From: Candidatus Rokuibacteriota bacterium
GTDB taxonomy: Bacteria > Methylomirabilota > Methylomirabilia > Rokubacteriales > CSP1-6
Assembly: GCA_016184125.1 (NCBI GenBank)
Contig: JACPDG010000084.1
Location: forward strand, 1-59,726
Reading direction: 5' to 3'
Length of the DNA: 59,726 nucleotides
Shown here: piece by piece, positions 57,763 through 59,726 of the stretch
Numbering within the stretch: position 1 is the first letter of the stretch
How the letters are laid out: each line of letters begins with the position of its first letter
Position numbers and translations under genes: made by a program
Notes under the pieces: model-generated
Seen by the model: only the letters and a program-made list of their open reading frames with translations
Told to the model about the DNA's origin: nothing
Database searches by the model: none

Positions 57763-57843
57763 CGGTCATCGAGGAGCGCCACGGCTGCGCCGGGGCGCTC
57801 CGAGCGCGGGGGGCATGGGGGGCCTCGGTAGTCCCCCCATGAT
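57763..57843 (-). repeat. Two-hairpin element, copy I
   Basis: Minus orientation although both flanking genes are on the plus strand; ends 5 nt before the TPR gene start, so it forms that gene's 5' leader. Core ATCATGGGGGGACTACCGAG on the minus strand. Confidence 0.8.
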
Positions 57844-57848
57844 GGAGT

Positions 57849-58328
57849 ATGGCTGACGACCTCACGCGGGCGATGGAGCTCTGGCAGGACGCGTACAAGC
57901 ACCAGATGCAGGGCGACCTGGAGCAGGCGATCGAGCTCTACCAGGCATCCATTCGCGCGCATCCGACGGCCGAGGCGCACACGTTCCTCGGCTGGACGTA
58001 CTCGTTCCAGGGACGGCTCGTCGAAGCGACCGCCGAGTGTCTGAAGGCGATCGAGGTCGATCCCGAACTCGGCAACCCGTACAACGACATCGGCGTGTAC
58101 CTGATGCAACAGGACCGGCTCGACGACGCGGTCCCGTGGCTCGAGAAGGCCAAGCGCGCGCCGCGCTACGAGCCCCGGCAGTACCCCTACATGAACCTCG
58201 GTCGGATCTACATGCGCCAGGGGCGCTGGTGGGATGCGCTCCGGGAGCTCGAAGGCGCGGTGCGGATGGCGCCGGAGGATCGCGCATCGCATCGCGCGCT
58301 CCACGAGCTGCGGGCGCGACTCAACTGA
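57849..58328 (+). CDS. Tetratricopeptide-repeat protein
   Basis: 159 aa, three to four TPR units: LEQAIELYQASIRAHPTAEA, GRLVEATAECLKAIEVDPEL, DRLDDAVPWLEKAKRAPRYE and GRWWDALRELEGAVRMAPED. Cytoplasmic scaffold-type protein without other domains. Leader formed by element copy I; element copy J follows its stop by 7 nt. Confidence 0.9.
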   Translation: MADDLTRAMELWQDAYKHQMQGDLEQAIELYQASIRAHPTAEAHTFLGWTYSFQGRLVEATAECLKAIEVDPELGNPYNDIGVYLMQQDRLDDAVPWLEKAKRAPRYEPRQYPYMNLGRIYMRQGRWWDALRELEGAVRMAPEDRASHRALHELRARLN

Positions 58329-58335
58329 CCGATCG

Positions 58336-58450
58336 AGTGGGGGGCCCCGACATGGCCCCCCACACCCCCCATCACTCGGAAGCGGCCCGGGAAACCCGGG
58401 CCGCTCCTCGGTCACGCGCTCGGGCGGGCCCCGACATGGCCCCCACACAC
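58336..58450 (+). repeat. Two-hairpin element, copy J
   Basis: Forward, 7 nt after the TPR stop. GGGGGGCCCCGACATGGCCC CCC, then the perfect hairpin GCGGCCCGGGAAACCCGGGC CGC, then a partial second core GGGCCCCGACATGGCCCCC. Confidence 0.85.
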
Positions 58451-58532
58451 TGTGGTTGCGACCGGAAAAGGGAAGCGATACGCTACGCAGTCTCTCCGCC
58501 CGACCCGGTCATTGCTCGAGGGGGGTGCGGCC

Positions 58533-58979
58533 ATGAAGAAGCTCCGTGACATCATGCGCCCGGGCTTCCTCCACTGCGTCCAGCAATCCGACAGCGTCGC
58601 GGCTGCCGTCCGGACGATGACCGCCATGAACGTCGGCATCGTGATCGTGCTGGACGGCGAGCGCCTCATCGGCGTCTTCTCCGAGCGGGACGTGGTTCAG
58701 CGCGTCGCCGACCGTGGCCTCGTGCCGGCCACGACGCCCGTCGGTACGGTCATGACCACCGACCTCGTCGTCGCGGACGCGGACGAGGACTACCAGTCCG
58801 CCATGCGCAAGATGGACCGCGCGAACATCCGGCACCTGCCGGTGGTGAGCGGCGACCACCTGCTGTCCATGCTCTCGATCCGCGACCTGATGCGGGTCGA
58901 GCTCGAGGACAAGGGCGAGGAGCTGCGCTACCTGCAGGAATACCTCTACCAGGTGCCGTCAGAAGCGGGGAGCAGGTAG
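58533..58979 (+). CDS. CBS-domain protein
   Basis: 148 aa, ATG at 58533 with GGGGGTG upstream. Two CBS motifs: TMTAMNVGIVIVLDGERLIG VFSERDVVQRV and RKMDRANIRHLPVVSGDHLL SMLSIRDLMR. Such stand-alone pairs bind adenosyl nucleotides and tune partner enzymes. First motif keeps the typical S/D before the helix. Confidence 0.92.
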   Translation: MKKLRDIMRPGFLHCVQQSDSVAAAVRTMTAMNVGIVIVLDGERLIGVFSERDVVQRVADRGLVPATTPVGTVMTTDLVVADADEDYQSAMRKMDRANIRHLPVVSGDHLLSMLSIRDLMRVELEDKGEELRYLQEYLYQVPSEAGSR

Positions 58980-59066
58980 CGGCGCGGTTCGCCCGACGGG
59001 TCCGCGCGCGTCACCGTCCCGGTGATCGGTCTGCGACGTCAGCGGCGGCCGCGCGCGTCGCTGCCG

Positions 59067-59085
59067 GGGGTCGATCCTCGACCCC
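59067..59085. terminator. Hairpin between CBS gene and small membrane protein gene
   Basis: GGGGTCGA-TCC-TCGACCCC, perfect 8-bp stem serving two convergent genes; no T-run. Confidence 0.45.
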
Positions 59086-59100
59086 GCACGACCGCGGCAT

Positions 59101-59187
59101 TCAGGTGCTGACCCCGAAGCGCGGCAGCACCCAGCGCATCAGCGCGAACCATGCGGCCCCGATGCCCACGAACCAGAGCCACTCCAT
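59101..59187 (-). CDS. 28-aa single-pass membrane protein
   Basis: Minus strand MEWLWFVGIGAAWFALMRWV then LPRFGVST-stop. ATG at 59187 preceded by GAGAGGGGG 6 nt away. A single hydrophobic helix with an Arg/Pro cap; below usual gene-calling limits. Convergent to the CBS gene. Function unknown. Confidence 0.6.
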   Translation of the reverse strand: MEWLWFVGIGAAWFALMRWVLPRFGVST

Positions 59188-59263
59188 CGCGAACCCCCTC
59201 TCGGTGCCGCCAGTGTATCCCGACTGCGCGCGAGGCGGGTATCGTCCTCTACGCCGCGGTCGG

Positions 59264-59392
59264 CTACCCCACAAAGACGACCTCGAGACCGAGCGCCTCG
59301 GCCGCCGCGCGTTGCTGCATGTCACCGGTGATGAACGGCACCGACTGCTGCGCCGCGCCTTGAAGGATGAGCGCCGACGCGAGATGCACTGG
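59264..59392 (-). pseudogene. C-terminal fragment of a VapC-type PIN toxin
   Basis: Reads VHLASALILQGAAQQSVPFI then TGDMQQRAAAEALGLEVVFV-stop, the last third of a PIN-domain ribonuclease (HLASA helix and the T-x-D acidic motif). The N-terminal acidic residues are absent; upstream sequence switches to an MFS fragment. Confidence 0.7.
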
Positions 59393-59399
59393 CTGTGGA

Positions 59400-59640
59400 C
59401 GATCACCGCACGCGCGACCAGGAGCCGCGCGGAGGTGGGCGCAAGCCCCGAGGCCACGGTCGCGACGCTCCACGCGAGCGCGCCCGCGGCGGCCAAGCGC
59501 ATGCGCGGCCGGCGGTCACCAAGCCAGCCGGCTGCTGGACCCGCGAGCGAGTACGTCAGGATGAACGCCGACTGCAGGAGGCCGCCCGCCGTGTCGGAGA
59601 TCCGTCCGACAGGATCAGGGGAACGCCAGGACGACGCCTC
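59400..59640 (-). pseudogene. MFS transporter N-terminal fragment
   Basis: Reads GGLLQSAFILTYSLAGPAAG WLGDRRPRMRLAAAGALAWS and VATVASGLAPTSARLLVARA, the TM2-TM4 region with the MFS motif A (GxLGDRRPR). It joins the PIN fragment at ~59395 and its 5' part lies at or beyond the window end. Confidence 0.7.
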
Positions 59641-59726
59641 CTCCTCCTCGACGCCCGCCCTCCGCCCCGTTCCGGCCATTCATCCGGTGATGTGGTGAGG
59701 CGCCGCCATTCATGCGGGTCCTCACC

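Overview
Chromosomal window from a high-GC (roughly 70%) soil- or sediment-type bacterium. The gene mix suggests Candidatus Rokubacteria / Methylomirabilota or a similar uncultured lineage: several peptide and sugar ABC transporters, CaiB, thiolase and DUF35 acyl-CoA genes, an ilvB-like TPP enzyme and a large cyclic beta-1,2-glucan synthase. This taxonomic guess rests on gene content and composition only. No rRNA, tRNA, CRISPR array or replication origin was recognised.

Layout. 1-2.6 kb: partial response regulator, broken cobalamin-binding radical SAM gene, 67-aa protein, and a GntR regulator with a palindromic operator over its own promoter. 2.6-11.1 kb: one 2,832-codon cyclic glucan synthase (ndvB-like) carrying an intergenic-type repeat in frame. 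11.1-12.9 kb: remnants (nucleotidyltransferase module, HxlR, MATE). 13.2-16.6 kb: peptide ABC transporter 1 (permeases and binding protein, no ATPases). 17-25 kb: NUDIX remnant, then four exported repeat or low-complexity proteins (RCC1-like, delta-60/PKD, proline-rich, DUF4214-like with an internal tandem duplication). 25-28.5 kb: mosaic of fragments (DUF234 ATPase, citramalate synthase 3' end, Ig/FN3-like protein, ndvB piece), a small Cys-rich protein and a sigma54 activator. 28.5-34 kb: citramalate synthase with an internal deletion, then CoA-transferase, DUF35 protein, Cys-less thiolase-fold protein and SDR. 34-41 kb: Fis-like protein, deleted ferredoxin, complete peptide ABC transporter 2. 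41-50.3 kb: a minus-strand run of overlapping genes (aldolase/SDR fusion, flavin reductase, TPP lyase, two GT4 glycosyltransferases, beta-hydroxyacid dehydrogenase, FmdB, CelD-like acyltransferase). 50.5-59 kb: glycine-zipper protein, acyl-CoA ligase, Tat-exported binding protein with two sugar-type permeases, retropepsin-like protease, TenA, TPR and CBS proteins. The right end again holds fragments (VapC-like PIN, MFS).

Two themes stand out. First, a family of about ten copies of a two-hairpin GC-rich element (core TCATGGGGGG...CCCCCC followed by a second GC hairpin) is scattered through the window. Six copies sit within about 20 nt after a stop codon in the orientation of the preceding gene. 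One lies in frame inside ndvB and encodes a Pro-rich interdomain linker. Second, several genes have lost short internal or terminal blocks (ndvB C-terminus, citramalate synthase, ferredoxin). For two of them, part of the missing coding sequence sits in a displaced partial copy elsewhere in the window. That is either real local rearrangement and gene decay or a strain-mixed assembly, and the two must be separated before the breakpoints are interpreted.

The transport operons and the acyl-CoA and aldolase clusters fit a heterotroph scavenging peptides, sugars and acyl or side-chain compounds. The thiolase-fold/DUF35/SDR/CaiB set resembles steroid-type side-chain retro-aldolase systems in its missing nucleophilic cysteine.
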